Shown here: positions 17,259-25,580 of the stretch, piece after piece
How the letters are laid out: the number at the start of each line of letters is the position of its first letter
Position numbering within the stretch: the stretch's first letter is position 1
Source: Sphingomonas_Q fennica_A
GTDB taxonomy: Bacteria; Pseudomonadota; Alphaproteobacteria; Sphingomonadales; Sphingomonadaceae
NCBI GenBank assembly: GCA_036946415.1
Contig: JAQIJD010000008.1
Location: forward strand, 1 to 64,000
Direction of reading: 5' to 3'
Length of the DNA: 64,000 nt
Made by a program: the position numbers and the translations under genes
The notes under the pieces: model-generated
Databases searched by the model: none
What the model saw: only the letters and a program-made list of their open reading frames with translations
Told to the model about the DNA's origin: nothing

Positions 17259-17303
17259 AACTGGCGATGTAACAGTGTCTCATCTGGGCGAGGGAGCGCG
17301 GTG

Positions 17304-18497
17304 ATGGCCACGGTAGCGAACCATGATACGACGATCGGGAGCGGCGCCGCGCCAGCGACGAGGGGGCGCGCCACCCCCCGGCTGACCAGTATCGACGCGC
17401 TGCGCGGGATGGTGATGGTCGTGATGCTGCTCGACCATGTCCGCGAGACCTGCTTCCTGCATATGCAGGTCGGCGATCCGATGGACGCGCGCAGCGTGAT
17501 GCCCGCGCTGTTCTTCACCCGGCTGACCAGCATGATCTGCGCGCCGGTGTTCGTCGCGCTGACCGGCCTGTCGGCATGGCTCTATGGCCAGAAGCACAGC
17601 CGCGCCGAGGTATCGCTGTTCCTGGTGCAGCGTGGCGCGTTCCTGATGCTGCTCGAACTGTTCTTCGTCGGCGCGGCATGGTCGGGCCGGATCGTGCCGC
17701 AGACCTTCTGGCTCCAGGTGATCTGGGCGATCGGGCTGTGCATGATCATGCTCGCCGCGCTCATCCATCTGCCGCGCCGTGTGCTGGTGGTGCTCGGCTT
17801 CGTGATCGTGTGCGGGCATAACCTGCTCGATCCCATCCGCCTGACGCCCGCCGATCCGCTCTACATCCCCTGGGCGATGCTCCATCAGCGCGAGGCGTTC
17901 GCGCTGGCCGGCTTCACGATCAAGACGACCTATCCGGTCCTGCCGTGGATCGGCGTGATGGTGCTCGGCTGGTGCATCGGGCCGTGGTTCGTGCGCGATG
18001 CGGGCGAGCGGCAGCGGTGGCTGACGCTGACCGGCTTCGCGATGCTCGTCGGCTTCGTGGTCCTGCGCACGCTCAACGTCTATGGCGACCGCCCATGGTT
18101 CGTGGTCGAAGGCGACCCGCTGCGCACGGTGATGAGCTTCCTGGCGCTGACCAAATATCCGCCCTCGCTGCTGTTCCTGCTGCCGACGCTCGGGATCGGC
18201 GCGATCCTGCTCGCACGGTTCGAACGGCTGCCGGACGGGCGGGTATCGCGGTGGCTGGTGGTGCTGGGCGGTGCGCCCATGTTCTTCTACCTGCTCCATC
18301 TATACGTATTGAAGGCGCTCTACCTGATCGCGGTCGCGCTCTGGGGCACCGACAAGGGCGCGGTCTTCGGCGTCGACCATCTCTCGACGATGTATCTGTT
18401 GTATCTGGCGTTGATCGTGCCCTTGTATCTGCCGACGCGCTGGTTTTCCGATCTCAAGAAACGGCGCAAGGACATCGGGTGGCTGAAATATCTGTGA
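17304..18497 (+). CDS. membrane acyltransferase-like protein (DUF1624/HGSNAT family)
   Basis: An integral membrane protein of about 397 residues with roughly ten hydrophobic segments. The N-terminal signature RLTSIDALRGMVMVVMLLDH is that of the heparan-alpha-glucosaminide N-acetyltransferase-type catalytic family, which passes acetyl groups across membranes; a His-containing first helix (LLDHVRE) is present. ATG 17304 is preferred over GTG 17301 because AGGGAG is spaced better. Its stop overlaps the GTG of the ferredoxin-like subunit (GTGA), which couples it tightly to the oxidase genes. Acetylation or export of an amine product is a guess from context. Confidence 0.75.
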   Translation: MATVANHDTTIGSGAAPATRGRATPRLTSIDALRGMVMVVMLLDHVRETCFLHMQVGDPMDARSVMPALFFTRLTSMICAPVFVALTGLSAWLYGQKHSRAEVSLFLVQRGAFLMLLELFFVGAAWSGRIVPQTFWLQVIWAIGLCMIMLAALIHLPRRVLVVLGFVIVCGHNLLDPIRLTPADPLYIPWAMLHQREAFALAGFTIKTTYPVLPWIGVMVLGWCIGPWFVRDAGERQRWLTLTGFAMLVGFVVLRTLNVYGDRPWFVVEGDPLRTVMSFLALTKYPPSLLFLLPTLGIGAILLARFERLPDGRVSRWLVVLGGAPMFFYLLHLYVLKALYLIAVALWGTDKGAVFGVDHLSTMYLLYLALIVPLYLPTRWFSDLKKRRKDIGWLKYL

Positions 18498-18805
18498 GCG
18501 GCCGGCTGCACCGCGTCGCCGAGGGGGACCGCGCGCCGGTCTCCTTCCGCCTCGACGGGCGCGAGGTGACCGCGCTGGCCGGGGACAGCGTGCTGACCGC
18601 CGCGCTGACCAACGGGCGGACGCTGCGCGTGTCGGAATTCGGCGACGGCGACCGCGCCGGCTTCTGCATGATGGGGGCGTGCCAGGATTGCTGGATGTGG
18701 ACCGAAGGCGGCGACCGCCTGCGCGCCTGCACGACGCCGGTGGCGGACGGCATGGCGCTGTCCACCATACCGGTCGGGGAGGGGCTGTGGCCACGTCCGG
18801 CATGA
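18494..18805 (+). CDS. (2Fe-2S) small subunit of an opine-oxidase-like dehydrogenase
   Basis: A 103-residue ferredoxin-like protein of the Fer2_4 type. Four cysteines sit in GFCMMGACQDCW and LRACTTP, the pattern for one [2Fe-2S] cluster. GTG 18494 overlaps the acyltransferase stop. Such small subunits occur with an NAD(P)/FAD subunit and a DAO-like subunit in octopine/nopaline oxidases, hydrogen cyanide synthase (HcnA) and D-hydroxyproline dehydrogenases. The two genes that follow complete this trio. Confidence 0.88.
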   Translation: MSGRLHRVAEGDRAPVSFRLDGREVTALAGDSVLTAALTNGRTLRVSEFGDGDRAGFCMMGACQDCWMWTEGGDRLRACTTPVADGMALSTIPVGEGLWPRPA

Positions 18806-20163
18806 GGGCGGTCGTGGTGGGCGCGGGGCCGGCCGGGATGCGCGCCGCGCAGACCCTGGTCGCCGCCGGCATCCGCCCGGTGGTGATCGACGAGGCCGGC
18901 CGCTCGGGCGGGCAGATCTACCGCCGCCCGCCCGAAGGCTTCGTGCGCGACGCCGAGACGCTTTATGGCGCGGATGCCGCCAAGGCGCGCGACCTGCATG
19001 CGATGTTCGATCGCCTGCGTGACGCGATCGACTATCGCCCCGATACGCTGGCCTGGAACGTGGCGGGGGACATGTTGCATGTCGTGACCGACGGCGTGGC
19101 CGATGCGCTGCCGTTCGACGCGTTGATCCTCGCGACCGGCGCCACCGACCGGCTGCTGCCGATCGCCGGCTGGACCAGGCCCGGCTGTTACAGCCTCGGC
19201 GGCGCGCAGGTGGCGCTGAAGGCGCAGGGGTGCGCGATCGGCCGGCGCGTCCTGTTCCTCGGCACCGGGCCGCTCCTCTATCTGGTGGCGCACCAGTATC
19301 GCAAGGCGGGGGTCGAGGTGGCCGCCGTGCTCGATACCGCGCCGTTCGCCGCGCAGGTGCGCGCGCTGCCCGACCTGATGGTGCGGCCCGGCTTCCTGCT
19401 GCGCGGGGCCAGCTTCCGCGCCGGATTGCAGGCGGCGGGCGTCACCGTCGCCAACGGCGTCGTGCCGCGGGCGATCGAGGGCGGGCGCGAGGTATCGGGC
19501 CTGCGCTACCGCATCGGCGACAAAGAACACCATGTCGCCGCCGATGCGGTGGCGATGGGCTTTCACCTGCGCTCGGAGACCCAGCTCGCCGATCTGGCGG
19601 GCTGTCCGTTCCTGTTCGACGCGGCGAGCGGCCAGTGGCGGCCGGACGCCGATCGCGACGGACGTTCGCCGCGCGCGGGCGTCTATTTGGCCGGGGACGG
19701 CGCGCGGGTGCTGGGCGCCGATGCGGCCGAAGCCGGCGGGCGGCTGGCGGCGCTGGCGGCGCTTGCCGATGCGGGCCATGCGGTCGATGCGGGCGAGCTG
19801 GCCGCGCTGCGCCGGCGGATGGCGATGCTCGACCGCTTCCGGCGCGGGCTGGCGACCGCCTTTCCCTGGCCCGCCGATCTGGCGCGCAGCGTCGCCGACG
19901 ACGTGATCCTGTGCCGCTGCGAGAATATCACCGCCGGGCAGCTGCGCGAGACGGCGTCGGCGAAGGGCGCGCCCGAGCTGAACCGGACCAAGGCGCTGTC
20001 GCGGATCGGCATGGGCCGCTGCCAGGGGCGGTTCTGCGGATCGGCGGCGGCGGAGATCCTGGCCGACGCGCGCGGCACGCCGCTCGCCGAGGTCGGGCGC
20101 CTGCGCGGACAGGCCCCGGTCAAGCCGCTGTCGATGGCGACTGCGAAAGGGACACGGCCATGA
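18802..20163 (+). CDS. FAD/NAD-binding large subunit of an opine-oxidase-like dehydrogenase
   Basis: A 453-residue electron-transfer subunit resembling OoxA/HcnB. The Rossmann fold opens with VVVGAGPAGMRAAQTL, followed by GRSGGQIYRRPP, the second dinucleotide site GRRVLFLGTGPLLYL and GVYLAGDGARVLGA. The C-terminus is a BFD-type [2Fe-2S] domain with cysteines in ILCRCENI and GRCQGRFCG. ATG 18802 overlaps the previous stop (ATGA). An in-frame GTG at 18787 has a stronger ribosome site (GGGGAGGGG) and could be used instead. Together with 18494 and 20160 it forms a heterotrimer that oxidises a secondary amine and passes electrons to the respiratory chain. Confidence 0.9.
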   Translation: MRAVVVGAGPAGMRAAQTLVAAGIRPVVIDEAGRSGGQIYRRPPEGFVRDAETLYGADAAKARDLHAMFDRLRDAIDYRPDTLAWNVAGDMLHVVTDGVADALPFDALILATGATDRLLPIAGWTRPGCYSLGGAQVALKAQGCAIGRRVLFLGTGPLLYLVAHQYRKAGVEVAAVLDTAPFAAQVRALPDLMVRPGFLLRGASFRAGLQAAGVTVANGVVPRAIEGGREVSGLRYRIGDKEHHVAADAVAMGFHLRSETQLADLAGCPFLFDAASGQWRPDADRDGRSPRAGVYLAGDGARVLGADAAEAGGRLAALAALADAGHAVDAGELAALRRRMAMLDRFRRGLATAFPWPADLARSVADDVILCRCENITAGQLRETASAKGAPELNRTKALSRIGMGRCQGRFCGSAAAEILADARGTPLAEVGRLRGQAPVKPLSMATAKGTRP

Positions 20164-21284
20164 AGACCCGGGCGGACGCCATCGTCGTCGGCGGCGGCAT
20201 CATGGGTGCGTCGGCGGCCTTTTTCCTCGCGCGTGCCGGCAGATCGGTGATCCTGCTCGAACGCGGCCTTGTCGGCCAGCAGGCGAGCGGCACCAACTTC
20301 GGCAACGTCCGGCGGCAGGGGCGCTATCTCCACCAGCTGCCGCTGTCGAACCGCGCACGCGACATCTGGCTGCGCCTGCCCGAGCTGATCGGCGAGGATT
20401 GCGAATTCCTCCCCTCGGGCCATCTGCGCGTCAGCTATACCCGCGAACAGGCGGACCGGATCGCCGCCTATGCCGAGGATGCGCGGGCGTACGGCCTCGA
20501 CCTCGAGATGCTGTCGTCGAACGCGCTGCGCGCGCGCTATCCCTATCTCTCGGCCGATCTCGTCGCCGGTTGCCTCGACCCGACCGGGGGCCATGCCAAT
20601 CCGCGGCTGACCGCCCCCGCCTTCGGCCGGGCGGCGGTGCGCGCGGGCGTCACGCTATACGAGAACAGCGAGGTGACGCACATCGGCAAGACCGGCGAGG
20701 ATTTCGTGTTGGAGGTGGCCGGGCGCGGCGAGCTGCGCAGTCCGGTGCTGTTGGTGACGGCGGGCGCATGGGGCGGGCGGCTGTCGGCGCTGTTCGGCGA
20801 GAGCGTGCCGCTCGCCACCCACGGCCCGCAGATGGCCGTCACCGAGCCGCTGCCCTATCGCATCGTGCCGACCATCGGCGTGTCGACGCCGCACGTCTAT
20901 GAAACCGTCTATTTCCGGCAGGTCGAACGCGGCAACGTGATCCTCGGCGGCAGCACGCGCGGCCCCGCCTCGAACGAGACGAACCGCGCCGCCGTGCTCC
21001 CCGACAATTTCCTCGGCCAGCTGGAACAGCTGCGCCGGGTGATGCCGGGCTTCGCCGCGGTCAACGTCATCCGGGTGTGGAGCGGGGTCGAAAGCTATCT
21101 GCCCGACGACATGCCGGTGATGGGGCCGAGCGCCACGACCAGCGGGCTATATTATGCCTTCGGCTTCTGCGGCGCAGGGTTCCAGATCGGGCCGGGCGTC
21201 GGCGCGGTGATGGCCGAACTGATCGCGACCGGCGCGACCTCGACCCCGATCGAACCCTATTCGATTGCGCGCTTCGCCCGGTAG
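20160..21284 (+). CDS. DAO-family catalytic subunit of an opine-oxidase-like dehydrogenase
   Basis: A 374-residue flavoprotein (OoxB/HcnC-like) expected to oxidise the C-N bond of an opine, D-amino acid or N-alkyl amino acid. The FAD site DAIVVGGGIMGASAAFFL and the following GTNFGNVRRQGRY are clear. The C-terminal flavin-closing segment includes YYAFGFCGAGFQIGPGVG, and the substrate-side segment is RVWSGVESYLPDDMPVMG. ATG 20160 overlaps the previous stop (ATGA). It is the last gene of the operon that begins at 17304. The substrate cannot be assigned from sequence alone. Confidence 0.9.
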   Translation: MKTRADAIVVGGGIMGASAAFFLARAGRSVILLERGLVGQQASGTNFGNVRRQGRYLHQLPLSNRARDIWLRLPELIGEDCEFLPSGHLRVSYTREQADRIAAYAEDARAYGLDLEMLSSNALRARYPYLSADLVAGCLDPTGGHANPRLTAPAFGRAAVRAGVTLYENSEVTHIGKTGEDFVLEVAGRGELRSPVLLVTAGAWGGRLSALFGESVPLATHGPQMAVTEPLPYRIVPTIGVSTPHVYETVYFRQVERGNVILGGSTRGPASNETNRAAVLPDNFLGQLEQLRRVMPGFAAVNVIRVWSGVESYLPDDMPVMGPSATTSGLYYAFGFCGAGFQIGPGVGAVMAELIATGATSTPIEPYSIARFAR

Positions 21285-21401
21285 CGCCGCGCTTTTCTCT
21301 TGGCCGTGGATTCAATGTTGGTCGGACTTTGCCGGACGGTGGTAGGATCGGTCCGTCGCCGATGCGGCGACGTGTGACGTGTATCGCCACCATTCCGACA
21401 C

Positions 21402-21406
21402 CGGAG
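21402..21406 (+). promoter_or_regulatory. ribosome site fixing the M15 peptidase start
   Basis: GGAGG seven bases before ATG 21413. It argues that translation starts here, not at the downstream ATG 21484, even though the frame as written closes after 25 codons. Confidence 0.7.
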
Positions 21407-21412
21407 GTCCCG

Positions 21413-22185
21413 ATGACGTTGACCAAGCTCGTTCCCGTTCCCGCAGGCATCAACCAGGCGTCCGCGCCGCGCGGCAGCGCACGATGCTGAGCCTGCTCGG
21501 CAACCCGCGCGAAAACTACACCAGCAAATGCCAGCCCGTCACCGATCGCGCGATCGCGAAGCTGATCGTCTATGAGGACGTCGGCCCGTTCAGTATCCGG
21601 GGACTGAAACCCGCCGTCGCGTCGCTGCGAACGATCCTGCAAACGATCGGCACCAGCGAACCGGAGGTGTATGACGCGCTGGGGAACGAAGGCATGCTCT
21701 GCGCCCGGCTGGTGCGCGGATCGACGACGGCGATCAGCAACCATTCGTGGGGCACCGCGATCGATCTGACGCTCGAAGGCGTGCTCGACAGACGGGGGGA
21801 CGGAAAGGTCCAGATCGGACTGACCCGCATCTACCGGCATTTCAACGCCGCCGGCTGGTTCTGTGGTGCTGCGTTCGGCACCGAGGATGCGATGCACTTC
21901 GAGGCAGGCGACGCGCTGATCCGTCAATGGCACGGGGACGGCACGTTCGCTACGGCGACCGCCACCGAAGCTGTCGATGCGGCGCTGAGCCTCGGCGATC
22001 GGGGACCCGATGTCGCGGACTTGCAGCGCCTGCTCAACAGGAGGATGGACGGAACGCTGGCGGTCGACGGCGATTTCGGCCTTGCCACCCATGCGGCGGT
22101 ACTGTCGTTCCAGGCGGCGCACGGCCTCTATCCCGATGGGATCGTCGGGCCGAGGACGCTGGCGAAACTGGAGGCGGAGGATTGA
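21413..22185 (+). CDS. M15-type D-Ala-D-Ala carboxypeptidase with peptidoglycan-binding domain, frameshifted
   Basis: Cell-wall peptidase. The N-terminus MTLTKLVPVPAGINQASAP follows a strong ribosome site, but the frame closes after GSARC. The protein continues in the next frame as MLSLLGNPRENYTSKCQPVTD, so one base is missing near 21478-21484. The corrected length is 257 residues. The M15/VanY-like core has NHSWGTAIDLTLEG (zinc His and Asp) and GTEDAMHFEAGD (second metal His). A peptidoglycan_binding_1 domain (LGDRGPDVADLQRLLN, then VDGDFGLATHAAV) closes the protein. No signal peptide is evident, so it may be released by lysis or another route. It seems unrelated to the amine pathway. Confidence 0.82.
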
Positions 22186-22192
22186 GCGGGTC

Positions 22193-22214
22193 GGGCCGGC
22201 AGCGCTGCCGGCCC
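22193..22214. terminator. bidirectional terminator between convergent genes
   Basis: A perfect 22-base palindrome made of GGGCCGGCAGC and its complement, lying in the 36-base gap between the M15 peptidase (plus) and the cupin gene (minus). No T run follows, but placement and perfect symmetry fit a shared transcription stop. Confidence 0.6.
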
Positions 22215-22221
22215 GTTCGCG

Positions 22222-22902
22222 TCACGCCGGGCGATAGATGGCATAGACTTTCTTCACATCGACCCGGCTGTCCCATGAACAGCTCGCCCCCTGTTCGACG
22301 ACGAACACGTCGCCCGCCGCAAAGGTCGCGCGGCGGCCGGTTTCGTCGGCGAAGGTGACGGCACCGTCCAGCAGCTGCATCAGTTCGTGATGGCGATAGC
22401 GCATCGGCCGGCGGTGATAGGGGGTCGAATCCCATGTCCCGCAGAGGAACTCGCCGCTCGCCGAGCGATAGTCGGTGTGGTTGCGGCAGCGGGGCGTCGG
22501 CCCGACCAGCAGCTCGGCAAGCGGCGCCCCCGACGGCTCGAGCACGGCGTCGAGGTCGATCGCGACCGGCGCGTCGGCCCCCGCCGCGCCGACGCAGGCC
22601 ATGGTGACGATCAGCGTGTCGTCCTCCGCCGTCCAGTCGACGGCGCACCCGGCCGGCAGCACGATCGAGGCGCCCGTGCCGAGCACCCGCCCGCCGATCG
22701 CGAGCGCGCCCGCCAGCACCAGCACGAACAAGTCGGCAGGCAGCATCGCCCGCCCGCCCCCGCGCGGCCGCACCGCGACGATGCCGACCGGCCCGTCGGC
22801 CATCGGCAGGCGACGGCCGCCCGCCACCAACCCGCCTTCGGGCGCATCGGCGGCGAAGCTGCGCAGATCGGTGAACGACCGCACCATCACCGCGTCGCTC
22901 AC
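22222..22902 (-). CDS. cupin-domain protein
   Basis: A 226-residue protein with two cupin halves. The C-terminal half has RYRHHELMQLLDGAVTF, the conserved small barrel, then DVFVVEQGASCSWDS and ends DVKKVYAIYRPA, as in cupins that follow amino-acid oxidase genes. The start is GTG 22902, which overlaps the stop of the HAD gene (GTGA). Similar two-gene pairs (HAD plus cupin) sit beside DAO-type oxidases in related bacteria, so it probably belongs to the amine pathway. Whether it is an enzyme or a sensor is unknown. Confidence 0.7.
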   Translation of the reverse strand: MSDAVMVRSFTDLRSFAADAPEGGLVAGGRRLPMADGPVGIVAVRPRGGGRAMLPADLFVLVLAGALAIGGRVLGTGASIVLPAGCAVDWTAEDDTLIVTMACVGAAGADAPVAIDLDAVLEPSGAPLAELLVGPTPRCRNHTDYRSASGEFLCGTWDSTPYHRRPMRYRHHELMQLLDGAVTFADETGRRATFAAGDVFVVEQGASCSWDSRVDVKKVYAIYRPA

Positions 22903-23564
22903 AGCCCGAGCAGCCCCGGCAGCCCGCCGATATCGGCGATCTCGTGCGTGCTGTAATAGGGGTTCGACGGTTCGTGCCCGCGATTGACGAACGCCCGCGC
23001 GCCGAAGCCCATGTCGCACGCAGTCATCTGATCGTAGCGCATGCTCGACGAGACGTGGAGCATGTCCTCCGGGCCGCAGCCCAGCCGGTCGAGCATATGT
23101 TCGAACGCCTGCATCCGCGGCTTGTACGCCTGCGCTTCCTCGGCGGTATAGACCGCGTGGAACGGCGCCTCGAGCCGCGCGACGCTGTGCGGGATCAGCT
23201 CGACCATCGAATTGGACAGGATCACGAGCGGGAATTCGGCGGCGACTCGCCTGAGCGGCTCGATCACATCGGGATGCGGACCCCATGTCGGCACGGCGGC
23301 ATAGATGGCGGCGGCATCGCTGTCGCGATACTCGACCCCCCATTTGGCGCAGGTGCGGCGCAGCGACCCCTCGACCACCTCGGCATAGGGTTTCCACGGC
23401 CCCAGCACCTCGTCGAGCCGATAGGCCGAGAAGTCGGCAATGAAGCCGTCCATCGCGCCGGCACCGACCCGGTCGGCATAGAGCCGGCGCGCGACCGGGG
23501 CCATTTCGAAATAGATCAGCGTGCCATAGCAGTCGAACGAGATATATTTGGGCTTCAGCGCCAT
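22899..23564 (-). CDS. HAD hydrolase, type II haloacid dehalogenase-like
   Basis: A 221-residue HAD-superfamily hydrolase. Motif I is ISFDCYGTLI (nucleophile Asp), motif II VILSNSM and motif III lies around AQAYKPRMQAFEHML (Lys); the fourth motif VSSSMRYDQMTACDMGF carries an acidic residue. The 2-haloacid dehalogenase subgroup is the nearest match, but many members act on phosphates. ATG 23564 follows AAGGA with eight-base spacing. It overlaps the cupin gene by four bases, so the two are one unit. Confidence 0.85.
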   Translation of the reverse strand: MALKPKYISFDCYGTLIYFEMAPVARRLYADRVGAGAMDGFIADFSAYRLDEVLGPWKPYAEVVEGSLRRTCAKWGVEYRDSDAAAIYAAVPTWGPHPDVIEPLRRVAAEFPLVILSNSMVELIPHSVARLEAPFHAVYTAEEAQAYKPRMQAFEHMLDRLGCGPEDMLHVSSSMRYDQMTACDMGFGARAFVNRGHEPSNPYYSTHEIADIGGLPGLLGL

Positions 23565-23580
23565 GGGGTGGTTCCTTCGA

Positions 23581-24312
23581 TCATTCCGGGGCGTGGGGCA
23601 GGGTGAAGCTGAGCGTCGCGGTATGTTCGATCCGGTCGTAGCGGGACCGGTCGTCGCTCGGCCCGTCATAGACTGCGCGGATCACGTTCAGCCCCTGATT
23701 GCGGACGGGCAGCGTCACCGTGCCGTCGGCGGCGGTGGGGGTTTCCTTCGCGTCCGGGTCGTTCACCATGTCGGCGATCACCCGCGCGCCGGCGACCGGC
23801 CTGCCGTCGTAGAGCACGGTATAGGTCAGCGGCGCGCCGAGCGTCGCGGGAATCGCCGCCGGTACGATCTGGAGCCGCTGGCCCGGCAGCGCAGGCAGCG
23901 GCGCGGTCAGCGGTCCCTGGATCGAGACGGCATATTTGACCGTCTTTTCCGCAAGCTGGGCGTCGGGCATCGCATCGCGCCCGCCCGCTTCGAATTCCTG
24001 CCCCGCGTGGCGCGACCAGACGCCGTTCTGGAGCACCGCCGCGATCACCACCGGCTTGCTCGGGCCGTCGACCAGCACCACCGGGCCCGCGACCTTCAAC
24101 GACGCCGCGACCGGGCGATAGGCGGCGTCGAACGCCACGATGCGCTCCACCTGCGGCAGGCGCCTGACCATGTCGAGGTCGTCGGCGCCGATGCCGTAGA
24201 CCAGCGCGACGTGACGCGCGCGTTCGGCGAACCAGATGCCGTGCGCCGATGCCGCCGGCGCGAGCAGCGCGGCGGCCAGCACGGCCGGGATAAGGGCAGG
24301 ATAGCGTCGCAT
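23581..24312 (-). CDS. DUF4198-type periplasmic protein
   Basis: A 243-residue exported protein. A signal peptide (ALIPAVLAAALLAPAASAHG) ends at AHG, the N-terminal histidine typical of DUF4198 proteins, and the mature protein continues GIWFAERARHVALVYG. The C-terminal third (GAPLTYTVLYDGRPVAGARV) looks like an immunoglobulin-like carrier domain. Members are often found near metal or TonB-linked transport genes; a role in periplasmic metal handling is a family-level suggestion. ATG 24312 has GGGGAG six bases upstream. The gene starts 16 bases before the HAD gene and is probably transcribed with it. Confidence 0.78.
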   Translation of the reverse strand: MRRYPALIPAVLAAALLAPAASAHGIWFAERARHVALVYGIGADDLDMVRRLPQVERIVAFDAAYRPVAASLKVAGPVVLVDGPSKPVVIAAVLQNGVWSRHAGQEFEAGGRDAMPDAQLAEKTVKYAVSIQGPLTAPLPALPGQRLQIVPAAIPATLGAPLTYTVLYDGRPVAGARVIADMVNDPDAKETPTAADGTVTLPVRNQGLNVIRAVYDGPSDDRSRYDRIEHTATLSFTLPHAPE

Positions 24313-24439
24313 GATCGTCTCCCCGTTTGCGTCGCCGATCCTAGCGGGCGGCGGGCGGAGGGAAGCGCTGAATGCGTCGCCCCGGTTGTCCGGTGATGCG
24401 CAATTGCGACCGCGCGCGGCACGATCTGCGGCGCGCCGC

Positions 24440-25062
24440 GTATCGCTGATAGCACGATCCATAATTCGATCTTTGCGATAGGCGGCTCGTTCGTTGGATG
24501 GAAGCGATGAGGAGACATGCTTCGGAGGAGGCGATGGAAACCTCCCAGTCCTTGGCAAGGCTTAGGGTCCGTACTCAGTCACGGCTCCTGCCGTGATTGA
24601 ATACGGACCCTAAGCCTTGCGATGGTGCGCTCGATGACCCAGCGCCGCGGCAGGATGACGAAGCGGCGGACATCGAGCGTCTGACGATCTCGATGGCGAG
24701 GCGGTCGAGATGCGCGAATGGCCACCTTCAACTTGGGTTCTGCATAGCCGCCATTGGCGAACAGGCGGGCGATGCGCGCGCCGGCAGCGCTCGGTGAAGT
24801 CCGGCGCGCCGTCGCGGTCTTGGATATAGGTTGAATGGACCCGGACGCCGTACAGGTTGCCAGCTGTGCCAGTCGCGATGTGACGCTTGCGGCCCTTGAT
24901 CCTCTTGCTCGCATAATAGCCACGCGGTCCGCCCGCTTCGGTCGTCTTCACAGAACTGACTGCCGACAATGCCGGCGCTCTACGCGGCTCACGGCCTTCA
25001 GCAATCCGTATCCCGGCCACCAGTACCGCATTGATCGCGTCGAGCAGGCCGCTGTCGCGCAT
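24440..25062 (-). pseudogene. IS5-family transposase remnant 1
   Basis: Middle and C-terminal parts of a DDE transposase. Recognisable pieces are SSVKTTEAGGPRGYYASKRI and KGRKRHIATGTAGNLYGV with IQDRDGAPD (catalytic Asp region). In other frames they are followed by FANGGYAEPKLKVA, FVILPRRWVIERTIARL (catalytic Glu region) and, beyond a large inverted repeat, LAKDWEVSIASSEACLLIAS. The N-terminal third is absent and at least two frame breaks exist. Not functional. Its left limit is uncertain by a few tens of bases. Confidence 0.8.
24555..24620. repeat. 30-bp inverted repeat inside the IS5 remnant
   Basis: Arms 24555-24584 and 24591-24620 match at 28 of 30 positions around a six-base loop (CTCCTG). 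The inner 20 or so bases next to GGGTCC look like insertion-sequence termini, flanked on both sides by TA. The structure interrupts the transposase reading frame between RTIARL and LAKDWE. Confidence 0.8.
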
Positions 25063-25083
25063 TCGGTAGGGCTTGTGGGGATT

Positions 25084-25095
25084 CACAAATTTGTG
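25084..25095. repeat. 12-bp palindrome CACAAATTTGTG
   Basis: A perfect AT-rich palindrome in the junction between the two head-to-head IS5 fragments. It may be part of a lost insertion-sequence promoter or end. No other copy was seen. Confidence 0.4.
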
Positions 25096-25126
25096 CGGAT
25101 ATGATTCACGCTTTGGACGGATCGTG

Positions 25127-25579
25127 ACGTATTGACGGACGCTCAATGGGTGAAGAGCTGACCACATTATCGGGGCAAGCGGACTGACCCTGGACGGAGC
25201 GGCCGGGACAATCGGCTGTTTGTAGAGGCGGTGCTGTGGATTGCGCGCACGGGCAGCCGTGGCGCGATCTGCCGGAGCGTTTCGGGAACTGGAGCACGGC
25301 GTTCCGTGTTCCTGGGACTGGCGCGAAGCCGATGCTTTCAGGCGGGTATTCGACGCACTGTCGGACGAGCCGGACCTCGAATATGCGATGATCGACGCGA
25401 CAATCGTGAAAGTCCACCGTCACGGCCAAGGCGCAAAAGGGGACCCAGAGCCAGGCCATCGGTCGCTCCAAAGGCGGCATGACCACCAAAATCCTGGCGC
25501 TGACGGATGCCTTGGGCAATCTGGTGCGCTTCCGGCTGATGCCAGGTCAGCGTCACGACAGCGTCGAGGTGTCGCCACT
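25127..25579 (+). pseudogene. IS5-family transposase remnant 2 (N-terminal half)
   Basis: Starts near LTDAQWVK and, after a stop codon, continues DPGRSGRDNRLFVEAVLWIA, GNWSTAFRVFRDWREADAF and EYAMIDATIVKVHRHGQGAK, then in another frame IGRSKGGMTTKILALTDA and LMPGQRHDSVEVSPL. Two frame breaks and one in-frame stop are present. It is cut at 25579-25580 by the IS630 element, and the remaining half does not reappear on the far side. Confidence 0.82.
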
Positions 25580-25580
25580 A

